A stretch of 35,599 nucleotides of DNA from Candidatus Komeilibacteria bacterium RIFCSPLOWO2_02_FULL_48_11 (GTDB taxonomy: Bacteria > Patescibacteriota > Patescibacteriia > UBA2169): contig MHKO01000059.1 of NCBI GenBank assembly GCA_001818435.1, positions 5,217 through 40,815 of the forward strand. The letters run 5' to 3'. Shown in pieces: positions 7,650 through 15,202 of this stretch; position 1 is the stretch's first letter, and each line of letters opens with the position of its first letter. The notes under the pieces were generated by a model. That model was not told the origin of the DNA. It ran no database searches and saw nothing but the letters and a program-made list of their open reading frames with translations. The translations under genes were made by a program, and so were the position numbers.

Positions 7650-8957
7650 TTATTTATTCTTGAAAAACTCCTCAAAACAGGAAACAACGCAGTCTCTTTC
7701 TTTGTCGCCGATGCCGGCATGAATGCCTATGAAAAATCCATTCTTATGTATTAACTTGGTATTTTTCAGATCGCCGACAATTCGATGTTCGAATAAACTA
7801 AATACCGGATGTCGAGTAAAGTCCCCGCTCATCACCGGCCTCGTTTCTATCCCATTTTTTTCCAAAAATGAAGTAACGTCTTTAACCGTGAATTTAACGT
7901 TCTCTTTCAACATTAACGGGTAAAAGAACCACGAACATTTAACTCGATTATCATCATTTACCGGTAAAATTAAATATTCCGAAAATTTGGCCAACCGCGA
8001 ATTTAGGTCCATGGCGTTATTAATCCTGGTGTTTAAATAATCGCCGAATTTCCTGAATTGCATGATGCCAAAAGCCCCTTCCATCTCCGTCGGCCTAAAG
8101 TTGTAGCCAACATTAGTAAATAAAAACAAAGGGTCTATATCCGGGTACTTGGAATTAAAATTGTCTTTGTACGCCTGACTTTTAACGTTCCTCATTATGC
8201 CCTGGGATCTGATTATTCTGGCTAATTCCGCAAACTCGTCATTGTTGGTCATGAGCATGCCACCCTCAATTGTGGTAATGTGATGGCTCAAATAAAAGCT
8301 ATGCGTGGACATGTCGCCGAAACTTCCCACTTTTTTCCCGTTCCACTCCGCCCCGGGGGATTCGCAGGTATCTTCAATAACGAATAAATTATGTTCCCGG
8401 GCGATGGCCATAATACTATCCATATCAACAGGAAACCCAACCAGATGGATAACCATGATGGCCTTTGTTTTGGGCGAAATAGCCAAGCGCACCTGGTCAA
8501 TGTTCATACCGTAATTTTTTAAATCAACGTCCACAAAAACCGGCCGCAAACCCAAAGCGTAAAGCGGCGCGATAGACGTATTCCAGTTCACGGCCGGAAC
8601 AATAACCTCGTCCCCCGGCAATAATCTATTTTTGATTGTCGGATTGGTTAAAACAAAAAAAGCCGCTAAATCAGCGCTGCTCCCCGAATTCATCATTATC
8701 CCGTTCTTGACGCCGATAAAACCGGAAAATTGCTCCTCGAATTTCTCGATCTTCAAATCACTGGAGGCGGAGTTAAGCGTAAGCCTTTCCGGGCTTAATA
8801 ATGTTTCCACAACTTCGGCTACCTCATCTTCATTATAAAGCCTCGACGTCAGAGGAACTTTATATTTGGAGCTTGCGGCCTCGAGCTTATCCTGCTCGTC
8901 AAAATAGCCTTTAATGATCTCTTTCACTTCAGCCACAACAAATTCTTTATTCGGCAT
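7650..8957 (-). CDS. DegT/RfbH-type nucleotide-sugar 3-dehydratase-like enzyme (His replaces PLP Lys)
   Basis: The 435-residue protein belongs to the DegT/DnrJ/EryC1 fold-type I family and has the longer N-terminal segment of the RfbH/E1 group (KVPLTSRLYNEDEVAEVVE at 33-51). Cofactor-binding features are Ser91-Gly-Ser-Ser and Glu195-Asp-Thr-Cys. At the position of the PLP-binding lysine the sequence is SFYLSHHITTIEGG (220-233), so His225 replaces Lys. That change is the hallmark of sugar 3-dehydratases such as ColD and the E1/RfbH enzymes, which remove the C3 hydroxyl of a 4-keto-6-deoxy sugar. The cysteine cluster that binds [2Fe-2S] in E1/RfbH is absent from the following segment, so it resembles ColD more in mechanism. 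The upstream start context (AAAGGA, 8 bases before the ATG) is one of the few Shine-Dalgarno-like sites in the window. Whether the donor is GDP-, CDP- or dTDP-linked is not known. Confidence 0.85.
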   Translation of the reverse strand: MPNKEFVVAEVKEIIKGYFDEQDKLEAASSKYKVPLTSRLYNEDEVAEVVETLLSPERLTLNSASSDLKIEKFEEQFSGFIGVKNGIMMNSGSSADLAAFFVLTNPTIKNRLLPGDEVIVPAVNWNTSIAPLYALGLRPVFVDVDLKNYGMNIDQVRLAISPKTKAIMVIHLVGFPVDMDSIMAIAREHNLFVIEDTCESPGAEWNGKKVGSFGDMSTHSFYLSHHITTIEGGMLMTNNDEFAELARIIRSQGIMRNVKSQAYKDNFNSKYPDIDPLFLFTNVGYNFRPTEMEGAFGIMQFRKFGDYLNTRINNAMDLNSRLAKFSEYLILPVNDDNRVKCSWFFYPLMLKENVKFTVKDVTSFLEKNGIETRPVMSGDFTRHPVFSLFEHRIVGDLKNTKLIHKNGFFIGIHAGIGDKERDCVVSCFEEFFKNK

Positions 8958-8967
8958 AATAAATCCT

Positions 8968-9933
8968 TTAGAAATTAATATTATTACGTAAAATATTTGC
9001 AGGATCTTCCCTTGCTATTTCTAAGAGGCTGGGGTTAATCTTCTTCCCAATGGGTGGAACCATATTTGATCGAAAGCCACATACTATGCCAAGTTGTGAT
9101 AAAACCTTTAGGGTGAGTGTATTGTATGAATTAATAGGGTGAGACATCGCCGTAATCTCTTTATTACAAATTCTTTTAACATGATTGTAATTTCTCGCAT
9201 ACTCATTCAATTGCTCTTGATAAGGCAACGCGGAAAGTTGCCAGGGGTGATCATACGAATGCAAACCAATACAATGCCCCTTCTCGCTTAGGATCTTCAA
9301 CTCCTGGTTTGATAGCCATAAATTTTTCGCTATCTCTTGAAGAATTACTCCTCTATCTTCTATAATTTTATCTATTATATTTTCGAATTCTTCTTTAGAT
9401 AATAGTTCGTTTCTCAAAAATCTAAACTTTAAATCGTTTATTGAGTAAAAGGGGCTCAATATTTGTGTTTCCTGGGCATACCTCTTAAATTTATGCCCAT
9501 TGAGTTGGTCTAATAGTGATTCTTCACATCTGCTCAAAAACAGATTAAAGAACTCATTTACGTTGCTGAAGTACTTTGTTCCAAAGTAGCTATAGATTTG
9601 AAATTTCTCCCATTTCCCTTCAAATACCGAAGAATAGACAAACCAAAAAGCTCTTATGTTGTATTTTTCCAGGATAGGGAGACATATGTCATACTGACAT
9701 TTTAATCCATCGTCAAAGGTAATACATACATTGTTTGCGTTCAACTTATTATGCTTTAATTTATACAACCATTCATCCGATGAAAGAATGTTTTCTATTC
9801 CTACATAACAAAGTATATGTTCAAATTCTTTATCAGTAATAGAACCTTGGCCCGAGGGAGAAGAAACCTCTCTATGCACACGGTGAAACATTAAGCCGTG
9901 AGGGAACTGTGTAGGATATTTCTTCGCCTCCAT
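8968..9933 (-). CDS. Polysaccharide deacetylase (NodB-like)
   Basis: A carbohydrate esterase 4-type protein of 321 residues. Motif 1 is Thr72-Phe-Asp-Asp-Gly76, giving the catalytic base and metal Asp. Motif 2 is His225-Ser-Tyr-Asp-His229-Pro230, the metal-binding His pair. The insert between the motifs is about 150 residues, longer than in simple NodB proteins and typical of deacetylases in surface-glycan loci. The reading frame is open up to a TTG at 9963, but the ATG at 9933 is preferred because the conserved FPHGLMFHRVH region then starts 10 residues in. Neither start has a Shine-Dalgarno site. It follows the methyltransferase and precedes the dehydratase-like gene by 10 bases. The DNA is clearly more A/T-rich than its neighbours. 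N-deacetylation of an acetamido sugar would expose the amine that an amidinotransferase could use (inference). Confidence 0.86.
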   Translation of the reverse strand: MEAKKYPTQFPHGLMFHRVHREVSSPSGQGSITDKEFEHILCYVGIENILSSDEWLYKLKHNKLNANNVCITFDDGLKCQYDICLPILEKYNIRAFWFVYSSVFEGKWEKFQIYSYFGTKYFSNVNEFFNLFLSRCEESLLDQLNGHKFKRYAQETQILSPFYSINDLKFRFLRNELLSKEEFENIIDKIIEDRGVILQEIAKNLWLSNQELKILSEKGHCIGLHSYDHPWQLSALPYQEQLNEYARNYNHVKRICNKEITAMSHPINSYNTLTLKVLSQLGIVCGFRSNMVPPIGKKINPSLLEIAREDPANILRNNINF

Positions 9934-9966
9934 ATATATCAAAAGTTTAAGTTTAATTAACAAAAT

Positions 9967-11193
9967 TTATACACCAGCACTTTTTTTATAGGCAATATAG
10001 TCGACATGCCTCACGCCGTTGGCTCCGCGGAATAGATGTTTTGCCTTTTTGATACAGGTGTGTACTTTCTCTATATCTCCACCTTCTGTGGCGTCCAAAA
10101 TCTCTTTCACTTCCTGCACAAACTCGTTCGTTCGTTTGGCCACATATGCAGTCAAATCTAATTTTTCCAAAGCCCTTAGGTAGTTGTCGGCTTTCTCTTT
10201 CACAACCGCGCCTTCAATAACGGAATCCATGCGACAATCGGACATATAATCAACCAGAGAAAACAATCTGTCCGCGATCTCTGATAATGGTTTTAATATC
10301 TTCGGGACATCGATAACATCGTCGTCTTTGTGCATCAACCAGATAGCCTCCGTGAACACTCCAATATCCTTGAAGGATTGCGGTTGAAACTTTGGTTTGT
10401 TATTAAGAGAGTCTGAAAGGACCGGAAAAAGAATAGGTGGCCAGGACGAATAAAAAACAAGGTCGTTTTGGTCAAACCACCGCAAAACCTCTCCAACGGA
10501 AGGGTCGTTTTGCTTTTGAACGACCCAGCGGTCGAAAATAATAGCCCGCCGCGTCCGAGAAGCAAACCTCTGGCTACGGTCGATGTCTTCTTTGAACAGT
10601 CGCTCCGCTACCCCAATCATTTCGTCCCATGTTCTCGAAAATCTATAAATGATATACCGCTGTAGCATATTCTGGAATTCGCCTGCCTTGTTCGGATCCC
10701 CAAAAATCATATAGCCGCCAGGCTTAAGGAACGACGCTATCTTGGAAAACAACCCTTCCTTGTCGTTGGTATGAGACAAAACTCCGCGACAATGAACGAT
10801 GTCGTATTTTTCATCAGTTTCATAATCAAAAAGGGATGAACAGAAAAATCGGTGTTCGTTGTAGTTATTGGTGTATTTCTGAAAGACCTCCTTGGAGATC
10901 CGATGGGACTCATCGTTCATGTCGACCAACGTACAACGGGCTCCCCAATTTGCCAGATATACAGTGTTTTCCCCGGTTCCGGCTCCGCAATCAATCAAAG
11001 TACGCCCTTGAAACATGGAAGTAGGGAACTTGAGCAGATCCCGGTAGAGATAAGCCGCCTTCGCTTTCCACTCTTGATACTCTTTTTCTGATTTGTCCGA
11101 AAAGTATATCGAAGGAATTTCCTCTTTGAAAGTGGCTAGAACCGACAGTTCGACTTCTTTTATGCGTTCTCTCATGTTTTGTTCTCTATTCAT
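9967..11193 (-). CDS. Class I SAM-dependent methyltransferase with long C-terminal extension
   Basis: A 408-residue protein. The Rossmann-type methyltransferase domain occupies roughly residues 45-200: motif I is LIDCGAGTG (66-74), motif II ends in Leu-Val-Asp-Met at 88-91, and LSHTNDKEGLFSKIASFLKPGG (split over 140-160) covers the region from motif III to motif IV. The remaining 200 residues match no domain I can name and are rich in charged helices. The acceptor could be an O or N atom of a sugar or amino acid. It sits between the amidinotransferase (57-base gap) and the deacetylase, and the three look like one transcription unit. The ATG at 11193 was chosen; Met7 is an alternative start. 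No Shine-Dalgarno site is seen. Confidence 0.83.
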   Translation of the reverse strand: MNREQNMRERIKEVELSVLATFKEEIPSIYFSDKSEKEYQEWKAKAAYLYRDLLKFPTSMFQGRTLIDCGAGTGENTVYLANWGARCTLVDMNDESHRISKEVFQKYTNNYNEHRFFCSSLFDYETDEKYDIVHCRGVLSHTNDKEGLFSKIASFLKPGGYMIFGDPNKAGEFQNMLQRYIIYRFSRTWDEMIGVAERLFKEDIDRSQRFASRTRRAIIFDRWVVQKQNDPSVGEVLRWFDQNDLVFYSSWPPILFPVLSDSLNNKPKFQPQSFKDIGVFTEAIWLMHKDDDVIDVPKILKPLSEIADRLFSLVDYMSDCRMDSVIEGAVVKEKADNYLRALEKLDLTAYVAKRTNEFVQEVKEILDATEGGDIEKVHTCIKKAKHLFRGANGVRHVDYIAYKKSAGV

Positions 11194-11250
11194 AATTTAT
11201 ATTTTGAGTTTCTAACGATAATAATTATTAAATCTTTGATTCAATATAAC

Positions 11251-12489
11251 TCAATCAAAATAGCTTTCGAGCTTACTCTCTCTCACTGTGTCCAAGGTAG
11301 CACAATGTATTCCCCCTCCTTGGGTATAAATGTGCCGCATTCTCACTGGTATAACCGTAATCCCATGATTTTCCAGTACTTTTATCAAGTTGACTTGTCT
11401 TTGGTCTACCACTGCGGTATATGGGTCTAACGAAAGTAAGTTCATTCCTACCCAGGGAGAGGCTAGGAGTTCCATATTGGTTTCAAAACCTAATGCTTGT
11501 AATTTTTTTCCAATTGGATCCCTCACTTCTTTCTGAAATTTCATCTCATGCTCTGTAACTGCGGCCACGTCCGAAAACCATATCTTATCCCATTTGTCAA
11601 ACATTTTTGGCATGTTCTTCTCATTTACCCTGATACTATTTACCAATACGAGACCGGGCCGCAAGCACATGAATGTTGAATCAATATGGCTGGAACGATA
11701 GACTTCTTCCGTGGCATGCACCCGGTACTCATCGCCCAGGACGGCCTGCAACCACTTCGCTCCCAGGTAATTACCTGCCGAAGAAACCAAATAGAGAAGG
11801 TCTTTCCCCATTCTTAATACTGTAGCTGCTTCGAACAAAATTTCATTTTCCGTTACTTTATGCAACTTTTCTATCCTACCGTCGGTTAGCTGCTGATAGA
11901 GAATATCTTCCTCTGTCAACTTTCTTGCGTTTTCATCTCTGTAATAGGGAATAACAACATCACCCACCAATTTGGGTTTGGGTCCGCATACCCATCGAAA
12001 TCCCTCTTTCATGTATTCATACCAGATTGGATAGAGGGCCGTGGCTTCAAAATATCTACTTTTTATCATGGAAGGACTTTCTACTACCGTATTGCCAATA
12101 ACCAAATGTAAATCTCTAACATTGTAAACATTATTCCCTGTTGAAGACCAAGAATAAGGAGAAGAATACATGTTCGAAAGATCATACACTTGAGGACGAT
12201 ACACCTTGGCCCTGTATTGTTTGAGTACCTCACACAGGCCATTTAAATCCTCGTCTATCTCATCTAAGAACCACTGGGGATAGGCTTCTCTGGCTAGTTC
12301 ATAAGCCTTTTCTTTTGCTACTTCTGGAATAGGTTCTGGTTTTGTCCAAGTTAAAACCGCTTTAGTTCCCTCAGCTGTTCCGACTATAACCTCCCGAAGT
12401 TTATCCCATTCGTTATGACTGTTTATTTTCCCCGCCTTATGAGCAGTGGTTTCCATACTGGAGATAACTATTTTGTTGTTGAAATCCAT
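11251..12489 (-). CDS. Glycine amidinotransferase (AGAT/StrB1/SxtG)-family amidinotransferase
   Basis: This 412-residue protein aligns over its whole length with L-arginine:glycine amidinotransferase, as recalled. Key points are NVRDLHLVIGN (123-133), LFEAATVLRMGKDLL (218-232) in place of the Asp-Ala-Ala-Asp segment, NYLGAKWLQAVLGDEYRVH (240-258), the catalytic His268 in SSHIDSTFMCLRPGL, and the nucleophile Cys396 in GGGIHCATLDT. The end LESYFD also matches. The reaction moves the amidino group of arginine to an amine. Family members act on glycine, streptidine precursors (StrB1) and toxin precursors (CyrA, SxtG). Here a sugar amine or amino-acid substituent of the glycan is the likely acceptor. 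The frame is open to a TTG at 12528; the ATG at 12489 was chosen. A candidate promoter lies upstream, so it may head a three-gene unit. Confidence 0.92.
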   Translation of the reverse strand: MDFNNKIVISSMETTAHKAGKINSHNEWDKLREVIVGTAEGTKAVLTWTKPEPIPEVAKEKAYELAREAYPQWFLDEIDEDLNGLCEVLKQYRAKVYRPQVYDLSNMYSSPYSWSSTGNNVYNVRDLHLVIGNTVVESPSMIKSRYFEATALYPIWYEYMKEGFRWVCGPKPKLVGDVVIPYYRDENARKLTEEDILYQQLTDGRIEKLHKVTENEILFEAATVLRMGKDLLYLVSSAGNYLGAKWLQAVLGDEYRVHATEEVYRSSHIDSTFMCLRPGLVLVNSIRVNEKNMPKMFDKWDKIWFSDVAAVTEHEMKFQKEVRDPIGKKLQALGFETNMELLASPWVGMNLLSLDPYTAVVDQRQVNLIKVLENHGITVIPVRMRHIYTQGGGIHCATLDTVRESKLESYFD

Positions 12490-12543
12490 ATTTTTTATTA
12501 CATTTTGAGTATCTTTACCTCTGCCCAAAACTCGTAGATTTCT

Positions 12544-12572
12544 ATAGTAACATCTTTTTATGGCTTAGCCAA
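12544..12572 (-). promoter_or_regulatory. Candidate promoter for the amidinotransferase operon
   Basis: On the minus strand, TTGGCT (12567-12572), a 17-base spacer and TACTAT (12544-12549) preceded by TG one base upstream give an extended -10 promoter. The predicted leader to the ATG at 12489 is about 48 bases. Confidence 0.4.
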
Positions 12573-12616
12573 TGTCTTGCAGTAGTGGTATTATTCACAT
12601 ACATATGACCCTTCTA

Positions 12617-12657
12617 GGCGTAGCCGGAGGGCCCGTAGCGCCTCGGTTTGTACGGGC
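12617..12657. other. GC-rich foldback in the FkbM-amidinotransferase intergenic region
   Basis: The 221-base gap 12490-12710 contains a short GC-rich patch in otherwise A/T-rich DNA. Two mutually exclusive hairpins are visible. GCCCGTA (12631-12637) pairs with TACGGGC (12651-12657) around a 13-base loop. Alternatively GGCG (12617-12620) plus CGG pairs with CCG plus CGCC (12639-12642) around an internal loop. No T-run follows on either strand, so it is not an ordinary intrinsic terminator. Apart from the promoter listed separately I see nothing else in the gap. Confidence 0.4.
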
Positions 12658-12710
12658 TTGACCATGTTTCGGTCCCTTAATATCAAGTCGGGGAATAATA
12701 CGGATATTCT

Positions 12711-13505
12711 TCATAAATGCACCCAATAATGAGTTGTAAATTCATTCTGATCAAGCCAGAGTTTTTTATACCCAATGGCTTGCAAAAATCTATCTATAAC
12801 CTGGGTTGAATCTCCATACCGGCTTAGAAATTTTTGGTGAACTTCCAACAACATGGCTGGTTTGTTTTTTATCAATATCTGTTTGGCTCCCAATAAGGCC
12901 CGACACTCGGCGCCTTCGATGTCAAATTTCATGAGAGTGGGCAGTTCCCGATGTTGAAAAAAATCGTCTAATTTCCAACAATCCACTTCTAAACCAGAAT
13001 CAGCAATACTGCCGCCTGGTCCGCCGGCGTGAAGATTGAACGATACCGGGCCAGTCTGGTCAGCCACAGCCGCTTTAACAACTTCTACATTCTTTACTTG
13101 ATTTAGATTGATATTAACTTTGATATGATTATAATTGATAGTATCGGGTTCAAAAATATAAACTCTCGATGCCGGGTTGGCAGCAGCTGATATCAACCCA
13201 AAAATCCCGTTATAACCACCGAGGTCCACAACTATGTTCTTATTCTCTGACTGTTTTTTCCAAATTTTTAAAAGTTGGTTTTCCTGCCGGCCTTGGCTTG
13301 ATAAGTTAGCCAAATGGTGTTGATAATAATTGCTAAAAGACAGTTTTATCTTGACTCCCTCTATACTGACTTCCCAGTACTTCTTTCCTTTTAATTTGGA
13401 ACCGAGATAACCCAAGTATTGCTTTATTTTTTTCTTATAGTATTTACCGGCCCACCGCCAATCAAGATGCCATAAGGTATGCAATTTTTTAGTTAATTTT
13501 TTCAT
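12711..13505 (-). CDS. FkbM-family methyltransferase
   Basis: The 264-residue product has the FkbM pattern. Motif I is IVVDLGGYNGIFGL (91-104), the adenosine-binding acid is Glu119 in IFEPD, AAVADQTGPVSF follows at about 145-156, and the family-specific LMKFDIEGAE (191-200) precedes LLEVHQKF. Such enzymes O-methylate sugars or similar small molecules. The frame is open to a TTG at 13529, but the ATG at 13505 has AGGG at a suitable distance and gives the natural N-terminus. The first 55 residues are basic and not part of the fold. It lies directly downstream of the IS110 element, so the insertion may have cut it from its former promoter. Confidence 0.88.
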   Translation of the reverse strand: MKKLTKKLHTLWHLDWRWAGKYYKKKIKQYLGYLGSKLKGKKYWEVSIEGVKIKLSFSNYYQHHLANLSSQGRQENQLLKIWKKQSENKNIVVDLGGYNGIFGLISAAANPASRVYIFEPDTINYNHIKVNINLNQVKNVEVVKAAVADQTGPVSFNLHAGGPGGSIADSGLEVDCWKLDDFFQHRELPTLMKFDIEGAECRALLGAKQILIKNKPAMLLEVHQKFLSRYGDSTQVIDRFLQAIGYKKLWLDQNEFTTHYWVHL

Positions 13506-13635
13506 ACAACTTACCCTAATATAATACAATGACTAAAAATTGTAAATGTAAGCCTAAATGGAAAAACTTCATTGACAATTGGCATAAATCACACTATTAT
13601 TGCTATTGCTTATGACAAGTTATATTGTTAATAAC

Positions 13636-13656
13636 TCTTAATCGGAAATATTTCTA
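13636..13656. repeat. Inverted repeat, copy at the transposase stop codon
   Basis: The minus strand reads TAGAAATATTTCC, G, ATTAAGA. It matches the copy at 14859-14879 at 20 of 21 positions in inverted orientation. The first three bases are the TAG stop codon of the transposase. Confidence 0.8.
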
Positions 13657-14832
13657 TGCTAATTTAGTAGAATCAAAGGAGCAGTTGTTCTTTAAAATGT
13701 GATAAATAACTTTGGTTAGTTTGTTAGCAGCGGCCGTAACAGCGTAGCGATGCGATCGTCCCATAAACCGTCTTTTCTGGTATTGTTTTTTGAAAGTCGG
13801 TTCTACTCGACAGGTTACCATCGCTGAATACCACAGAGCGTTGCGAAGATACTTTGAACCGCGTTTGGAAATTGACGTCCTACCTTGGTAGGCGCCGGAC
13901 TCTTTCAGTTTCGGATCTAAACCGGCGAAGGCAATCAGTTTAATGGCCGAGGAAAAATTATTGATGTTTCCGATTTCAGAAATTATGGCAGCGCCGGTAC
14001 TTGGACCAATCCCAGGGATAGAAAAGATCGGTGAATTAACTTCTTGAACGAGTGTGGCAATTTTACTCTCTAAAAAATCTGTTTGTTCCTGAAACACTTT
14101 CAAACGAGCGAGCAAAATATCTAATTCGATTTTGAACGCCTCTTTGCCAAAAGAGATGCCGATTGAGTTCTTAGCTACCGCGTGCAGCAGTTCAATTTTC
14201 TTTTTACCGATTCCCCGTTTGCTCAAGCCCTTAATCACCTTTGTCAGTTTTTCCAGAGACAGTTCAGATAGTTCTTCGGGGGTTGGATAGTCGGTCAAGA
14301 GCGCCATGGCCGTTGTGCCAAAACGGTTGGAAAAGATGGCGGCAAACTCGGGGAAGATGCGATCCAGGACAGCGATGATTTTACGCTTTAAATCACCGCT
14401 ATTAGCCACCAAATCAGCTTTTAACCGAGTTAACTCGCGCAGATTCATCAGGCTGTCTATGGTGACATTGCATCGGTCAAAATCACCGAATCTGAGTAGC
14501 GAGGCAATCCGCTCCGCGTCCACATTGTCGCTCTTAGCTCCACGCAGATTCGTGTTGCGAAACGACTTGACCTGTAAAGGGTTTAAGAGAGCGATCCGAT
14601 CAGCCAAAAAACCAAGTTGCAACAAATAGTCGTACAGGTTAAGAAAGTAGTGGCCGGTCGCCTCCATGCCGATCAAAACTTCTTCCCGACTGACATCTTT
14701 CAACCGCTCCTTTAATTGTTCAAAACCGGATCGGTCATTGGTCATCTGCCAGATTGTTTTGTCTTCGCCGTCACCAGACAGGCGACAGAGTGAGTGAGAA
14801 AACTTTCCCACATCAATACCCAAGTAGAGCAT
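13654..14832 (-). CDS. IS110-family transposase (recombinase)
   Basis: The 392-residue protein is a full-length DEDD transposase of the IS110 family. The N-terminal RuvC-like domain has Asp7 in YLGIDVGK, Glu57 in GMEATG, and Asp102/Asp105 in KSDNVDAERIA. A coiled middle part follows. The C-terminal Transposase_20 domain has the helix-hairpin-helix IPGIGPSTGAAI (272-283) and FAGLDPKLKESG followed by GRTSISKRGSKYLRNAL (317-333), where Ser320 or Ser322 would be the catalytic serine. IS110 recombinases use a bridge RNA encoded in the element's non-coding end to pair donor and target DNA. No frameshift or missing motif is seen, so the enzyme may be active. The ATG at 14832 is the natural start. 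Confidence 0.97.
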   Translation of the reverse strand: MLYLGIDVGKFSHSLCRLSGDGEDKTIWQMTNDRSGFEQLKERLKDVSREEVLIGMEATGHYFLNLYDYLLQLGFLADRIALLNPLQVKSFRNTNLRGAKSDNVDAERIASLLRFGDFDRCNVTIDSLMNLRELTRLKADLVANSGDLKRKIIAVLDRIFPEFAAIFSNRFGTTAMALLTDYPTPEELSELSLEKLTKVIKGLSKRGIGKKKIELLHAVAKNSIGISFGKEAFKIELDILLARLKVFQEQTDFLESKIATLVQEVNSPIFSIPGIGPSTGAAIISEIGNINNFSSAIKLIAFAGLDPKLKESGAYQGRTSISKRGSKYLRNALWYSAMVTCRVEPTFKKQYQKRRFMGRSHRYAVTAAANKLTKVIYHILKNNCSFDSTKLA

Positions 14833-14858
14833 AGGTTTAACTTCTTAAAAATTAACCG

Positions 14859-14879
14859 TAGAAATATTTCCAATTAAGA
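14859..14879. repeat. Inverted repeat, copy upstream of the transposase
   Basis: The plus strand reads TAGAAATATTTCC, A, ATTAAGA, and pairs with the copy at 13636-13656 with one mismatch. It starts 27 bases upstream of the transposase ATG. The A/T-rich core is itself palindromic (AAATATTT). Confidence 0.8.
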
Positions 14880-14926
14880 AGTCAAACTTCTCTTCTACAC
14901 TACACCACAATCATGTATTTAGACCC

Positions 14927-15127
14927 GTGATATTTCTCAAAAAGAGAAACTCACATCAAGTTAAATTCGTGGTCCAGTAGTCCAGAAAAGAAGTAAATAG
15001 TCATAGCATGGTAGTGCCAAAGGCCTACATGAAAAATATGATTTTGCTTCTTCTTCTGAAGATTATTTCTACTGGTAAAGAGTGTAGCCGAGATTATACA
15101 ACTTGTCGATGAGCATCACTGCTCTCG
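14927..15127 (-). ncRNA. Candidate IS110 bridge RNA (inferred)
   Basis: Three well-formed stem-loops lie upstream of the transposase, where IS110-group elements encode their bridge RNA. The first is CGA plus GAGC pairing with GCTC plus TCG (15107-15127). The second is GTAG, T bulge, GCC, three-base loop, GGC, CTAC (15011-15028, extendable to 15007-15031). The third is GTGA, TA, TTTCTC, five-A loop, GAGAAA, C, TCAC (14927-14954). The span of about 200 bases and the three-stem layout resemble the described IS621 bridge RNA of 177 nt. The strand is taken as that of the transposase. No target- or donor-binding loop has been assigned, so this is a hypothesis. Confidence 0.33.
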
Positions 15128-15202
15128 GTGGGTATTATATCTAATAACTATATACATGAAAAGTAATGTTACCAATAATAGACTAACCTAAATTCTAATT
15201 CT

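Larger units (their letters stand above)
13636..15127 (-). mobile_element. IS110-family insertion sequence (boundaries approximate)
   Basis: The element contains one transposase gene (13654-14832), an imperfect 21-base inverted repeat on either side of it, and a structured non-coding stretch upstream. IS110 elements lack classical terminal repeats and leave only a very short core, so the exact ends cannot be fixed here. The right limit given is the last hairpin of the possible bridge RNA; the left limit is the inverted repeat overlapping the stop codon. It sits between the FkbM gene and the plus-strand KpsC/KpsS-like gene and interrupts no recognisable reading frame. Confidence 0.7.
14833..15202. 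other. 370-base non-coding region between transposase and KpsC/KpsS-like gene
   Basis: No supported reading frame exists here. The region holds one copy of the transposase-flanking inverted repeat (14859-14879), three stem-loops (see the candidate bridge RNA), and an A/T-rich stretch (15130-15202) that must contain the promoter of the plus-strand gene; I could not identify convincing -35 and -10 boxes. Confidence 0.6.

Noticed and set aside
4160..12489. Gene set reminiscent of saxitoxin clusters (SxtG-like amidinotransferase, SxtI-like carbamoyltransferase, SxtJ-like protein, SxtL-like GDSL hydrolase).
   Set aside because: No SxtA-type polyketide synthase or other toxin core genes are present, and carbamoyltransferase-SxtJ-SGNH sets are common in polysaccharide loci. 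The resemblance is best explained by shared tailoring families.
9933..13529. TTG starts at 9963, 12528 and 13529 for the deacetylase, amidinotransferase and FkbM genes.
   Set aside because: In each case a nearby in-frame ATG gives a family-like N-terminus, and the TTG has no supporting ribosome site.
14306..14629. 107-codon plus-strand open frame inside the transposase gene.
   Set aside because: It is antisense to the conserved IS110 domain, is not similar to any family I know, and has no ribosome site.
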